Source: Prevotellaceae bacterium (GTDB taxonomy: Bacteria > Bacteroidota > Bacteroidia > Bacteroidales > UBA932). Taken from it: a DNA stretch of 64,000 nucleotides. Within the stretch, counting starts at the first letter, position 1. Every line of letters starts with the position of its first letter. Where the stretch lies: the NCBI GenBank assembly GCA_031266015.1, contig JAISBU010000033.1:95284-159283 (forward strand), given 5' to 3'. Both the position numbers and the translations under genes were made by a program. The notes below the pieces were generated by a model. That model saw only the letters and a list, made by a program, of their open reading frames with translations, was not told the origin of the DNA and did no database searches. This document shows, piece by piece, positions 19,001 through 27,878 of the stretch.

Positions 19001-22000
19001 CGTCTGGCCACAGCGCCCGGCTGCGGTAGCGTAGCGAGCAACAGCACAACGGTTACTGCCATGCAGTCCTACGTTACCGTAAAGAACTTGCAGGCTCTTT
19101 ACGAGGCTCCTGCAGGCATAACCGTTTCGCTAGCCCCGGTGGTGGCCTCGCAGGGCGCCGTTACCTACCAATGGCTAAGCAGCCCCGACGGAGCTGTCTA
19201 CACCCCTGTAGTCGGAACCGTCGGTACGCAACCGGCGATGGCCGTAACGCTTACCGGCGACGGCGAGTATAGCCCCTACTACAGGCTGGTGTATAGCGCC
19301 GCCTGTAACGCCACCCCCGACACTACCGCCCCCACGCGAGTATTTGCCTCGCTGGGATGCCCCTACAAAGGCCTGGATATGATACCCAACTCCTGCGCCC
19401 GCCGTACAGCAGGCGAGCAAAACTGGGAAGCCTACATTGTAGACAAACGCAACAGCAAAGAGTACCGCATTGTGCAGATGCCCGGCGGCGACTGGTGGTT
19501 TGCCGAAAACCTGGCCTTCAAAAAAGGCGAGGAGCAGAAAGACTGGCAGTACTCTTTTGATAACGACCCCAGCTACTTTGACAAGCTGGGCCTGCAGTAC
19601 CCCTACTTTAACCAGCCCTGTCCGGCAGGCTGGAAAGCGCCGGAGCCAACCGACTGGAGCAAAATGCTAAACTGCGCTAACGGAAATTGCGCCGCAACAA
19701 CCTTCAACCTCAACTTTGAGACAGACGCATTTTTTACCGGCGGCGGATACACATTGCCTATAGGACAGTTGGTTGCCAAGCTGCGCGTAACGGAGATGCC
19801 CTGGAGGGCAAACTCCATCGGTAGTCTGACGAACCCAACCATTGTCGGAACAGACGACTGGGGTTTCTCCATGAGAAGCAGCGGTTACGGCTCATCCAGT
19901 ACAGACGGCGTTAACTATGGTGCGTTCAGGGCCTCTACGGCTAACGCTTGGAATGTGTTTCTTGGCTACTACAGCTGTGTAAATTGCGGCATAGTTAGGC
20001 AGTATACTTCGGGAACAATCAACGATATGAAGACCTGCTGCGGCTCGGCAGGAGCCTACGTGCGCTGCGTTTTCGACAGCGTACAGGCCACCGCCACCGC
20101 CCCCGAAAAGATAGAGGCAACCTACATTGCCCTGGCCAACGACGGCACGTCGGGTACCACCACCCTTACCGCAAGCGGTGGCGTGGAAGCTATGGGCGGC
20201 GAGTACCGCTGGGGAACCGGCGCTATAGGAACCAACGTAATACCAAACCAGAATACCTCCACGCTTGAAAACGTAAACCCTTCAGTAACAACCACGTATT
20301 GGGTACAGCGCAGCAACGCTGACGGCACGTGGGCTTCCGGAGCAGCAACCATGGAAATTGTGCTGCAGCCCTGCCCCTACGCCGAATCCGACAGGGTGCA
20401 GCTCGAGCTGTGCCGTCGGCGTGGTGCAGGCGAAAAAAACTGGGAAGCCTACGTGCGCGACAGCCGCGACAGCAAAACCTACCGCATAGTGCGCCTGCCC
20501 GACGGCCAGTGGTGGATGGCGCAAAACCTCAACTACACCAGCGGGCTTACCTACCAGGAGCAGGCCGCCTCTCCCACAATTGCTACCGATGCCGCCGCTA
20601 TTACTGCCGTAACGGGCAGCTACTGGTGCCCGCAGGGCGTATACGTGGGCGATGCCGCCACGGTAGTGCCCGGCGGCGCGGCAGCCTGCAACCTGTGGGG
20701 AGCCTTTTACTCATGGCCAACCGCCATGAGCCTCAACGGTAATGGAACGCTTAGCGCAAGCAGCTCAAGCGCCCCAAGCGGCGTGCAGGGCGTATGTCCT
20801 GGCGGCTGGCACCTGCCCTCGCACCCCGAGTGGGCCACCATGCTGGCCTGCGTTACTCTGGGCAACTGCAGCGACGGAACCTACCTTAGCGCTTACGACC
20901 AGTGGCTGGGCGACAACATTCGCTACCTTAAGGGAAAAGAAGTACGCAACCCGGTGCTGCCAACCCTGATGACCTGGATTAACGGCCCCGTGGCAACGAA
21001 CGGTACTGACGATTGGGGCTTCTCTCTTTACCCTGCGGGCTACCGCCACGAGAACGGCAACTACTACGTTATGGGCATATACGGCTTGTTTGAATCGGCA
21101 ACGGAAAATCCGGTTAATAGTCTTTACCGGCGTGCAGTGGCGTTATACTATGGCAGAAGAGAGCCATACATGGCAACCTCGTACCTGAAGGTGCGCTCCT
21201 TCTCTGTACGCTGTGCGCGCGCCGCCGCCGCCACAGGCTTAACCTCCGCACCGCCCGAGTACCTCAATGCCAGCTACACCGCCATAGGTACGCCAACCTC
21301 TGTTACGCTGACCGCCGTAGGGGCGCAAACCGTAACAGGAACGCAGTATGAGTGGGGGCGCGGAACGGTGGTAGGACAAAACCCAATTATCCGCATTACC
21401 GAAAACATTTTCACCCTTACCCCCGACAACGCGGCGGATACCGCCTTTTGGGTACGGCTGGTGGAATCCGATGGCATCACCTTTAGCGCAGGCGTTACCA
21501 TTACCGTAAAAATACAGCCCGAAACCTGCCCCTACAAGGGAGGAGACCTTATTACCGGAACCTGCAAGTTGCGTACCGGAAAAGCCCGAAACTGGACCGC
21601 GCAAATTAAAGACCCGCGCGACGGCAAAACCTACCCCATAGTGCTGCTGCCCGACGGCAGGTGGTGGATGGCAGAAAACCTCCGCTACACTAAAGGTCTT
21701 ACAGACGCCGTAATGGGAAACCTGCCAAGCACCGCCACCACCATGGCCGCCGGAGCGGTCTTCAAAGGCTACTACTGGTGTCCCTCAGCGGCAAACCTGG
21801 TCGATACCGAGACAAAAGGGTTGGCCTCGCAGTGCGAAAAGTACGGCGCACTTTACCCCTGGCTAACGGCTATGAGTCAGGACGGTAAGGGCAACACCGA
21901 GGCCATCACCGACGCCGTGCCAAGTACCGCCCGCGGGGTATGCCCGCTGGGCTGGCACTTGCCCTCAGTGCCGGAAACGCAGGCCATGCTCGATTGCGTG

Positions 22001-24415
22001 GAGGGTAACTGCGACCGCAGCTACTTTGCCGGAGGCGTTGGCAACTGGCGCGGAGCCTACGCAGGCATACACCTCAAGGGCGTAAACACCTTTTTTGTAT
22101 CCTCCAGAGGAACCGAGGGGCAAGACACCTACGGCCTTAACTTGCAGCCGGCGGGCTACAGGCACTATGATGGTATGATGTACCGTACACAATACTACGG
22201 CGGCATATGGCTGTCGTCCGCAAAAAATGTCGACGGCGCCGGGCGTATGTGGTGGGATCAGGCGTATAGCGGAATTTACCACGAGTACCAGTGGAACAGG
22301 TTTAGAGCATTATCCGTTCGCTGCGTATGGAATGGGCAGGACGCCACCCCTACCGTAACCACCGCCCCCGACAGCCTGATGGCCAACGCCTCGGCGGCGC
22401 CAACAGGTACCGTGGTCAAGTTTAGCGTTATTGGCGGCAAAATGACCCCCGCCGCCGCCTACCAGTGGGGCTACGGTGTAACGCCGGGCAGCAACGTTAT
22501 AGCCGGGCAAACCGGCGATACGCTGGATTACGCCATTGCCGCCGCACCTGCCAATACCGTATGGGTACGCCGTTTGGATGGTGCAACCACCACCGATGCA
22601 CTGACGCTCACCATTGCCATAGAAACCTGTGCTGACCAGCTACCGGCCGGCTACATTACCGGTACTTGCAAGCGCAGACCCGACGGCGCCAAAAACTGGA
22701 CGGCGCGCATGCGCGACCCGCGTGATGGTAAGGAGTATGGCATAGTAATGCTTAACAAGTGGTACATGGCAGACTACCTGCAGTATACCGACGGACTGCG
22801 CGAAAACATAGAGTGGCGACCGGCCGCTATGGGCGTAGACTACCAGTTCCCCACCTACCTCAAGTACGACGGCAAGCCGCTGGGCAATACGCCCCCTCAA
22901 GATGGCTGGATTAGCGACCGTAATGCTTCTACGCGAGGCGTATGCCCCGCGGGTTGGCACGTGCAAAGCGCTGCCGAGGCAAACGCCTTTGCCATGAAGG
23001 TGCTGGAATGCGACAGTTGGCTCGATTTTACCACTGATGCGGCGTGGCTTTGCAAAACAGGCCCCAACGACGCTGCCACCATACATAAGTACTGGGGGCT
23101 AAACTGGCTTAACCCAACGGGTACATGGAATAGCACCAACTCTTTGGCCTTCCAAAACGGCGTGGGAGCTACCTCCGCAAATGGTATTGACTGGAATTTT
23201 CCTTCAAGAGTCGGCAATAACAATCAATGGGGATCCAACTCAGCGGACAGGGCGTATAGCTTCCCGAACTACGGAAACCACTACGTGTCATGCATAAGTG
23301 ACGTAGGGTATAGCGCGCCAAGCGCCATTACCTCAAGCGTAGGCGCCACCGCCGTAAGCGGTACCGCCAACGTGGTACTTACGGCAGTAGGTCCGGCGCT
23401 TAACGCCAGCGAAAGCTACCGGTGGAGCGTGGGCGCCACGGCTGGCGCCACGGTGTTGCAAACCAGCTCCGCTGCCACCTATACCATTGCTTCGCTAACC
23501 AACACCGCCACCTACTGGCTGCAGGTAGGGAACGGTAGCACTTGGAGCAGTCCCGTAGCCATTACCATTACTGTACTATCCTCAGGAACAGGCAACTACG
23601 TGCTGAACTACACGGGAGCGGTACAAACCGTAAGCCTGTCGGCGGGTACCTACCGGGTAGAAGCCTGGGGAGCAAAGGGAGGAGATGGCCGCCAAGTAAA
23701 TGCTGCATTAATACGTTATCACGGAGGTAAGGGCGCCTACGTTGCAGGAACTATTACGCTGGCCGGCGCCACCACGCTGTACGCCTACGTGGGCAAGCAG
23801 GGAGGCAATACCCCCAGAGAGAAGTTAAGCTTTGGTGCAGGAGGCTGGAATGGCGGCGGAGATGGCGGCACCGATCCCGACCCCTCTGACCCTGAGAATG
23901 GCGGCGGTGGCGGCGGCGCCTCAGACTTGCGCCTCGCCAGCGGTGCCTGGGACGATACCACCAGCCTTAAGAGCCGGATTATAGTAGCCGGTGGCGGTGG
24001 CGGCGCCACCAGCAATGACTATCAGTTAATTAATTGGGGCTCTGACGGAGGAGGTCTTGTCGGCCTGTCGCAGCCGCCGTATACCTACGGCGGCACCCAA
24101 ACCTCGGGCTTCGATTTTGGCAAGGGAGGCAAGGGCACCCAGAACCTGACGGGCATAAACTATGGCGGCGGCGGCGGCCATGGCGGCGGTTATTGGGGAG
24201 GTATCACCGGTAGCACAGATATTGTCAACGGAGTTGGCGGCGCAGGAGGCTCGTCGTACATTTCCGGCCACCCGGGCTGCAACGCGGTAAATCAAACCAA
24301 CTCCAAAAAACCGTTGAATAGCCCTGACCACTACTCGGGCAACGTATTTACCAACACGGTTATGCAGGATGGCGTAAACTGGGGAGATGGAAGAATAGTA
24401 ATAACGAGGCAGTAA
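16031..24415 (+). CDS. Giant secreted FISUMP/Ig-like mosaic protein
   Basis: About 2794 residues. The start MRRKLFILIGILLSTVVVRA is a clean signal peptide; ATG 16031 is chosen because the in-frame ATG at 15995 and TTG at 15989 abut or lie within the terminator-like hairpin. Order: FISUMP domain 1 (about 150-395); seven Ig/PKD-like segments (about 396-1105) with recurring YQWQ-like cores and paired Cys; FISUMP 2 (1110-1352), 3 (1447-1732), 4 (1832-2101), 5 (2199-2427), each opening with CPY or a similar Cys, then WWMAQNL-like, GVCPxGWHxP and ending RCV-like, with a short Ig-like linker after each; glycine-rich domain (about 2520-2794). FISUMP is a C-type-lectin-like fold found on Bacteroidota and Fibrobacter surfaces; ligand binding or adhesion is inferred. 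No type IX sorting domain is recognisable at the end. GC is clearly above its neighbours. Confidence 0.85.
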   Translation: MRRKLFILIGILLSTVVVRASEVAYLTRTNVDLKNRLIYGELVYDAPDQCGRYELRFRTEVHRGGTIVSTRRVSPIGSAIVSNTDRYTLAGDSAITSLTASGYKIKANLPANVQPSDSVALAVEVYKKADECSSCGVGGTRLTFTEHDIAPDCPYSNLNDPQLLACNLASSGAGRRWELYYKDVRDCKIYRTVHQVGSTKFWMAQNLSWDGAGKSYPTATSSDTIGKLYTWYEAVTGQKDGTLQADSYVPVNQNIGPQGVCPSGWHVPTTKEWHDLGLAFGSGVTAQGDDWNSRVLSEMAAFGDDPNSFKTKAHLNNQNDRYGFSWKASPFDGVQPVGGGNVRYGALWTVPLTWSNDLSVSRIVASPRSGVWANNPITADNSQGQKSDYLPVRCVSGQGEEVLAGAPKVLQKLNVTSLTAYPVDIADRGSTLKLAVQSAVQPAGTMYSWKATPLDGGDAWDMGASTGATSLTTTTPAVNFDAQYEISVVMSAPGYISGTKSLTYAIRGCDPVVQGAMPNNLTACPGATLPALNPTAIGGVAPLNYQWQMRIGSGSWASIATNGTSQSYTPTAPSGVSQTAYYRRAVTSCGQTTYSDEWKVTTYDKITQPAVLALITLCTNSTATRSYGVATGGTSAYTYLWQSSTDNVAWSDGAGANNAQNYTFTTGATDNSYLYHRRIATSSTCPTIKDTSVVHPTRVYSSGPAFTIVTPANTNVSVCPDQTGVPVSNVTVTAPAGSTVTTVQWQKMTTIAKANSAWANEGTAATPNTATATATHTAVTALTGNNDVLYYRVRAVACGVEAFSANVLVATTQGMRTNPSLGAQKACPGASVTLAPAVATAGQGTITYKWQWSDNGDNTSFTDVTTPVAAGTWSTANVSITTQAPATEEVTKYYRRVARSSCSVAENYGTPISLTAISTVTQPALADVQACVGGDVILTLAAATGASGITYQWQQLNVGDNEWENIAAPNGTALNCTVPSPTAGSQNYYRRLATAPGCGSVASNSTTVTAMQSYVTVKNLQALYEAPAGITVSLAPVVASQGAVTYQWLSSPDGAVYTPVVGTVGTQPAMAVTLTGDGEYSPYYRLVYSAACNATPDTTAPTRVFASLGCPYKGLDMIPNSCARRTAGEQNWEAYIVDKRNSKEYRIVQMPGGDWWFAENLAFKKGEEQKDWQYSFDNDPSYFDKLGLQYPYFNQPCPAGWKAPEPTDWSKMLNCANGNCAATTFNLNFETDAFFTGGGYTLPIGQLVAKLRVTEMPWRANSIGSLTNPTIVGTDDWGFSMRSSGYGSSSTDGVNYGAFRASTANAWNVFLGYYSCVNCGIVRQYTSGTINDMKTCCGSAGAYVRCVFDSVQATATAPEKIEATYIALANDGTSGTTTLTASGGVEAMGGEYRWGTGAIGTNVIPNQNTSTLENVNPSVTTTYWVQRSNADGTWASGAATMEIVLQPCPYAESDRVQLELCRRRGAGEKNWEAYVRDSRDSKTYRIVRLPDGQWWMAQNLNYTSGLTYQEQAASPTIATDAAAITAVTGSYWCPQGVYVGDAATVVPGGAAACNLWGAFYSWPTAMSLNGNGTLSASSSSAPSGVQGVCPGGWHLPSHPEWATMLACVTLGNCSDGTYLSAYDQWLGDNIRYLKGKEVRNPVLPTLMTWINGPVATNGTDDWGFSLYPAGYRHENGNYYVMGIYGLFESATENPVNSLYRRAVALYYGRREPYMATSYLKVRSFSVRCARAAAATGLTSAPPEYLNASYTAIGTPTSVTLTAVGAQTVTGTQYEWGRGTVVGQNPIIRITENIFTLTPDNAADTAFWVRLVESDGITFSAGVTITVKIQPETCPYKGGDLITGTCKLRTGKARNWTAQIKDPRDGKTYPIVLLPDGRWWMAENLRYTKGLTDAVMGNLPSTATTMAAGAVFKGYYWCPSAANLVDTETKGLASQCEKYGALYPWLTAMSQDGKGNTEAITDAVPSTARGVCPLGWHLPSVPETQAMLDCVEGNCDRSYFAGGVGNWRGAYAGIHLKGVNTFFVSSRGTEGQDTYGLNLQPAGYRHYDGMMYRTQYYGGIWLSSAKNVDGAGRMWWDQAYSGIYHEYQWNRFRALSVRCVWNGQDATPTVTTAPDSLMANASAAPTGTVVKFSVIGGKMTPAAAYQWGYGVTPGSNVIAGQTGDTLDYAIAAAPANTVWVRRLDGATTTDALTLTIAIETCADQLPAGYITGTCKRRPDGAKNWTARMRDPRDGKEYGIVMLNKWYMADYLQYTDGLRENIEWRPAAMGVDYQFPTYLKYDGKPLGNTPPQDGWISDRNASTRGVCPAGWHVQSAAEANAFAMKVLECDSWLDFTTDAAWLCKTGPNDAATIHKYWGLNWLNPTGTWNSTNSLAFQNGVGATSANGIDWNFPSRVGNNNQWGSNSADRAYSFPNYGNHYVSCISDVGYSAPSAITSSVGATAVSGTANVVLTAVGPALNASESYRWSVGATAGATVLQTSSAATYTIASLTNTATYWLQVGNGSTWSSPVAITITVLSSGTGNYVLNYTGAVQTVSLSAGTYRVEAWGAKGGDGRQVNAALIRYHGGKGAYVAGTITLAGATTLYAYVGKQGGNTPREKLSFGAGGWNGGGDGGTDPDPSDPENGGGGGGASDLRLASGAWDDTTSLKSRIIVAGGGGGATSNDYQLINWGSDGGGLVGLSQPPYTYGGTQTSGFDFGKGGKGTQNLTGINYGGGGGHGGGYWGGITGSTDIVNGVGGAGGSSYISGHPGCNAVNQTNSKKPLNSPDHYSGNVFTNTVMQDGVNWGDGRIVITRQ

Positions 24416-24554
24416 AAACGGCGAGCTGCCTGCATGAAAAATTTTGTAGAAATAGAAATGTAGCGCTCAAGCCTTCATTTTATAATGAGGTAGTAAGACC
24501 AGCAAACCGCTATTGTTATTGTAAAAAAAGGAGGCTTGTAATTGTTAGGAGCAG

Positions 24555-24590
24555 GGCGTGAAACTAAACGTTGGTTTCGCGCCTTGTTTT
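24555..24590 (+). terminator. Terminator after the giant gene
   Basis: A 10-bp stem with one G-U pair (24555-24564 with 24574-24583, GGCGTGAAAC arm), a 9-nt loop and TTGTTTT. It sits between the convergent giant gene and ansA and overlaps the ansA stop codon by two bases. Confidence 0.7.
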
Positions 24591-25626
24591 ACGCTACGGT
24601 TATTTCTCCGCAGAGAGATTTTACCATTTGCGCCTTGACCTCTTCAGCGCTTAACCCCTTCCCGAACAAAAACATTAGCTTTGTCAGCGCGGCTTCGGCG
24701 GTGCAATCGTAGCCGCTGAGTACGCCGGCCGCAATGAGCTGCTGTCCGGTTTCGTAGCGCTGCATGTTTACGCTGCCCGCAAGGCATTGAGATATGTTTA
24801 CTACTACAATGCCTCTGCCTGTGGCTTGTTTAAGAAGCTGCCGCAACCACTCTTTGCGGGGCGCATTGCCCGATCCAAAAGTCTTCAAAACCAGACCTTT
24901 AAGGTTGGACGTTGATAAAACGGTAGCGACAACCTGCTCGGTTATTCCCGGAAAAATTTGCAGCGCGGTTACGTTACTATCCATACAAAAATGAGGAGTT
25001 AACCGGCTACCACCGTTGTGATGAATATGCTGCTCATTATACCTTATGCTCACTCCGGCTGTGGCAAGGGGAGGGTAGTTGTACGAACGGAATGCGTTGA
25101 AGTTTTCAGCATTTACTTTAGTCGTGCGGTTACCGCGTATCAGATGATTTTCAAAAAATATGCAAACCTCCGGAACCAACGGCTCCCCCTTGCTATTTTT
25201 GGCCGCGGCAATCTCCACCGCCGTAATCAAATTCTCTTTTCCATCGGTGCGAATCATGCCAATGGGCAGCTGTGATCCGGTAAGGATAACGGGCTTGCTC
25301 AACCCCTCGAGCATGAAGCTGAGCGCAGAGGCGGTGTACGACATGGTATCGGTGCCATGCAGTATCACAAAACCATCGTACTTGTCGTATCCCTCGCTGA
25401 TTATTTTTACCAGCAGCTCCCAGTGGCTTGGGTCCATGTCCGATGAGTCAATGGGAGGCGAAAATTGCACCGTAGCAATATCAAATCCAAAGCGTTTCAG
25501 CTCCGGCAGGTTTTCCATGAGCTGCTCAAACTTAAACGGCTCCAGCGCTCCGGTGGTTGGGTTTTGTACCATACCGATGGTTCCGCCGGTGTATATCATC
25601 AGTATAGAAGGCTTGTTGCTCATCAT
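24589..25626 (-). CDS. ansA: L-asparaginase, type I (cytoplasmic)
   Basis: Protein of 345 residues that hydrolyses asparagine to aspartate and ammonia. Both catalytic threonines are visible, in YTGGTIGM near residue 12-19 and in LHGTDTMSYTASAL near 92, together with GSQLPIGMIRTDGKEN. There is no signal peptide, which fits the cytoplasmic type I enzyme. Its product aspartate could feed AspA, encoded 16 kb away, though no genetic link is seen. It converges on the giant gene and is followed upstream by a palindromic repeat. Confidence 0.93.
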   Translation of the reverse strand: MMSNKPSILMIYTGGTIGMVQNPTTGALEPFKFEQLMENLPELKRFGFDIATVQFSPPIDSSDMDPSHWELLVKIISEGYDKYDGFVILHGTDTMSYTASALSFMLEGLSKPVILTGSQLPIGMIRTDGKENLITAVEIAAAKNSKGEPLVPEVCIFFENHLIRGNRTTKVNAENFNAFRSYNYPPLATAGVSIRYNEQHIHHNGGSRLTPHFCMDSNVTALQIFPGITEQVVATVLSTSNLKGLVLKTFGSGNAPRKEWLRQLLKQATGRGIVVVNISQCLAGSVNMQRYETGQQLIAAGVLSGYDCTAEAALTKLMFLFGKGLSAEEVKAQMVKSLCGEITVA

Positions 25627-25660
25627 AATTTAACATTTACCATTTACCGGTGCGGGCGGG

Positions 25661-25752
25661 CTGTCATGCTGAGCTTGTCGAGGCATCTCATGTTGTACAC
25701 AAGCAGCATCATCGTGCAAGCATGAGATGCTTCGACAAGCTCAGCATGACAG
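25661..25752. repeat. 92-bp palindromic intergenic element
   Basis: Two 32-nt arms (25661-25692 and 25721-25752) are inverted copies with one mismatch, around a 28-nt spacer. The arm core is CTGAGCTTGTCGA followed by GGCATCTCATG. Partial copies occur at 13103 and 50633. It looks like a REP/MITE-type element dispersed in the genome and would form a strong hairpin in RNA. Confidence 0.8.
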
Positions 25753-25814
25753 CGCACCGTAACAGAAGACGAAAAACCAGGCATCAGGTAAAGTTACGGA
25801 TAATTTATAAAAAG

Positions 25815-25849
25815 AAAAAAACCGTCCATCAAAGTATTGGCGGACGGTT
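25815..25849 (-). terminator. Terminator after rubrerythrin
   Basis: On the minus strand an 8-bp stem (25842-25849 with 25820-25827, AACCGTCC arm) with a 14-nt loop is followed by a T run. It lies about 35 nt past the rubrerythrin stop. Confidence 0.8.
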
Positions 25850-25882
25850 CTACAAGCATGTAATAGTTTGTTGTACAACAGG

Positions 25883-26455
25883 TTAGTAGTTTCTAGCCTC
25901 TACCTCAAAGTATGCTTGGGGATGCTTGCAAGCCGGGCAGGTTTGCGGAGCGGTAGCGCCCTCGTGTACATATCCGCAGTTGCGGCACTTCCATTCAATC
26001 TTTTCGTCCTTCTTGAATACTTCGCTGTTTTTAAGATTAGCCAGCAGCTTGAGGTAGCGAGCCTCGTGCTCCATTTCTACTTTTGCAATCATTTTGAATG
26101 AAACGGCCACATCTTTAAGTCTCTCTTGTTCAGCAATTTCGGCAAAATTCTTGTACAGAATATCCCACTCCTCATGCTCACCCTCAGCAGCCGCCAGCAA
26201 ATTCTGTGCTGTGGTACCGATAATTCCGGCAGGGTAAGTCGCTGTAATTTCTAAAGGACCTCCTTCCAGATATTTGAAAAATACTTTGGCGTGCTGCTCC
26301 TCATTATAAGCGGTTTCTTCAAAAAGAGCTGCAATTTGCTCATAACCTTCTTTCTTAGCTACCTTGGCAAAGTAGGTATATCGCATGCGCGCTTGAGATT
26401 CGCCTGCAAATGCTTTTAGCAGGCTTTGTTCGGTTTTTGTTCCTTTTAAGTTCAT
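25883..26455 (-). CDS. rbr: Rubrerythrin
   Basis: Protein of 190 residues made of a ferritin-like diiron domain (about 1-145) and a C-terminal rubredoxin-like domain. It reduces hydrogen peroxide in anaerobes and microaerophiles. Diiron ligands are visible in the helices containing GESQARMRYTYFA, EETAYNEEQHAK and KVEMEHEARYLKLL; the FeS4 cysteines are in CRNCGY (near 157) and CPACKHP (near 174). It is transcribed alone from a well-formed promoter and has its own terminator. Its presence suits an organism that is anaerobic or faces oxygen stress. Confidence 0.95.
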   Translation of the reverse strand: MNLKGTKTEQSLLKAFAGESQARMRYTYFAKVAKKEGYEQIAALFEETAYNEEQHAKVFFKYLEGGPLEITATYPAGIIGTTAQNLLAAAEGEHEEWDILYKNFAEIAEQERLKDVAVSFKMIAKVEMEHEARYLKLLANLKNSEVFKKDEKIEWKCRNCGYVHEGATAPQTCPACKHPQAYFEVEARNY

Positions 26456-26500
26456 GTCCGTTTAAATTTAGTTGTTATTCGTAATTACATAGTCGTAATA

Positions 26501-26532
26501 CAAATATACAAAACTTTCAGCGCGAATCCAAA
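26501..26532 (-). promoter_or_regulatory. Promoter of rubrerythrin
   Basis: On the minus strand TTTG (26532-26529), a 20-nt gap and TATATTTG (26508-26501): a near-ideal match, about 46 nt before the ATG. Confidence 0.75.
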
Positions 26533-26764
26533 TTTACGCTTCCTATCGTCTCCTGTTTAATTACTTAAACTTCTTATAATCAGATATTTAAACTGATATG
26601 CTTGCTGGCTGCCACAAGAATTGGGCGGGCATTCGGCTCGTACTTTTCCCTGTCAGCTGAAAATTTTTTAACGCCGTTAGCTTTGTTAGCTTTTTTTAGG
26701 CTGTTTTGAACCTACAATAAAAGCTAAAACGAGTTTAAACCCGAAAAATAATCGGTTGTAGCTC

Positions 26765-26793
26765 TTGGATTCTAGAAATTTTTCCTACCTTTG
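26765..26793 (+). promoter_or_regulatory. Promoter of the ribosomal superoperon
   Basis: TTG (26765-26767), an 18-nt gap and TACCTTTG (26786-26793) followed by CAGCCC. It lies about 105 nt before the rpsL ATG, leaving a leader that could bind a regulatory ribosomal protein. Confidence 0.65.
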
Positions 26794-26898
26794 CAGCCCA
26801 AAATGTGTATTTTCATAACTTTATTTATGAAAATACAGCACAAGTTAGCGGGTAAATATTTTGTAATCAAGCAGATAAGCGAAAAATCGTTTAAAACA

Positions 26899-27297
26899 AT
26901 GCCAACAATTCAACAGCTAGTAAGGAAAGGAAGAACAGAACTGGTGCAAAAGAGCAAGTCTCCGGCGCTAAATTCGTGCCCACAGCGCCGTGGCGTTTGT
27001 GTACGCGTTTACACAACTACTCCTAAGAAGCCAAACTCGGCTATGCGTAAGGTAGCCCGTGTACGCTTAACCAACCAAAAGGAGGTGAATGCGTACATTC
27101 CGGGAGAGGGCCACAACTTGCAGGAGCACTCCATTGTACTGGTGCGCGGCGGTCGTGTTAAGGACCTTCCCGGCGTGCGCTACCACCTGGTTCGTGGTAC
27201 TCTTGATGCCTCAGGTGTTGAGGGCCGCAAGCAAAGCCGCTCTTGCTACGGAGCAAAGCGTCCAAAACCGGGAGCAGCAGCAGCTAAGAAGAAATAA
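26899..27297 (+). CDS. rpsL: 30S ribosomal protein S12
   Basis: 132 residues from [12 protein letters not shown], the universal S12 start, which decides the ATG at 26899 over earlier in-frame codons. S12 sits at the decoding centre. The conserved loops [13 protein letters not shown] and [11 protein letters not shown] carry the lysines whose mutation gives streptomycin resistance in other bacteria; both read wild type here. First gene of the str-S10-spc-alpha run, 86 nt before rpsG. Confidence 0.97.
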   Translation: MPTIQQLVRKGRTELVQKSKSPALNSCPQRRGVCVRVYTTTPKKPNSAMRKVARVRLTNQKEVNAYIPGEGHNLQEHSIVLVRGGRVKDLPGVRYHLVRGTLDASGVEGRKQSRSCYGAKRPKPGAAAAKKK

Positions 27298-27383
27298 GCA
27301 GCTACCGCAAGTAGTTGATATTTAAAGTATTAATGATAATTACATAAGCACTTCACCCATAGTAATTTTTATAACTCTCGTAA

Positions 27384-27860
27384 ATGAGAAAAGCAAAGCC
27401 CAAAAAACGAATTCTACTTCCCGATCCAAAGTTCGGCGATGTGTTGGTAACACGTTTCGTGAACGACCTTATGGTAGACGGTAAGAAGAGTATTGCCTAC
27501 GCTATTTTTTATGATTCGATAGAAATAGTAGGCGAGAAGATGAAAGACGCAGGCAAGGCTCCGCTCGACATCTGGAAAAAAGCGTTGGAAAATATTACCC
27601 CTTCAGTAGAGGTAAAAAGCCGCCGTATCGGTGGCGCCAACTTCCAAGTACCAACCGAAGTGCGCCCAGAGCGCAAAACGGCAATCTGCGTTAAGAACAT
27701 GATTAAGTATGCTCGCGTACGTGCCGGAAAATCAATGGCCGAAAAGCTGTCAGCGGAAATCATCGCTGCATATAACGAAGAAGGCGGTGCATTCAAGCGT
27801 AAAGAAGACATGCACAAGATGGCAGAAGCTAACAAGGCATTTGCCCACTTTAAATTTTAA
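27384..27860 (+). CDS. rpsG: 30S ribosomal protein S7
   Basis: 158 residues, [19 protein letters not shown] start, with the S7 signature region [19 protein letters not shown] near 27-45. It nucleates the 16S 3' major domain and contacts tRNA at the E site. It lies between rpsL and fusA, 18 nt before the latter, as in most bacteria; in many species S7 controls translation of this operon. Confidence 0.97.
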   Translation: MRKAKPKKRILLPDPKFGDVLVTRFVNDLMVDGKKSIAYAIFYDSIEIVGEKMKDAGKAPLDIWKKALENITPSVEVKSRRIGGANFQVPTEVRPERKTAICVKNMIKYARVRAGKSMAEKLSAEIIAAYNEEGGAFKRKEDMHKMAEANKAFAHFKF

Positions 27861-27878
27861 TACATGGAGTACTGTTAG

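Larger units (their letters stand above)
26456..26898. other. Divergent promoter region, rbr and rpsL
   Basis: About 440 nt without a gene. It contains the rubrerythrin promoter (26501-26532, minus) and the rpsL promoter (26765-26793, plus). The in-frame extension of rpsL back to 26791 is not taken as coding, since it overlaps the -7 box. I see nothing else in the AT-rich remainder. Confidence 0.7.

Noticed and set aside
17220..19340. CRISPR-like or tandem DNA repeats in the giant gene
   Set aside because: The Ig-like segments repeat at protein level only, with diverged DNA and no constant-length spacers.
23590..24415. Type IX secretion C-terminal sorting domain on the giant protein
   Set aside because: The end is a glycine-rich domain finishing GDGRIVITRQ; the usual beta-strand sorting motifs are not recognisable.
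26791..26898. N-terminal extension of S12 from 26791
   Set aside because: It overlaps the promoter -7 box, and all S12 proteins begin at the MPTIQQL motif.
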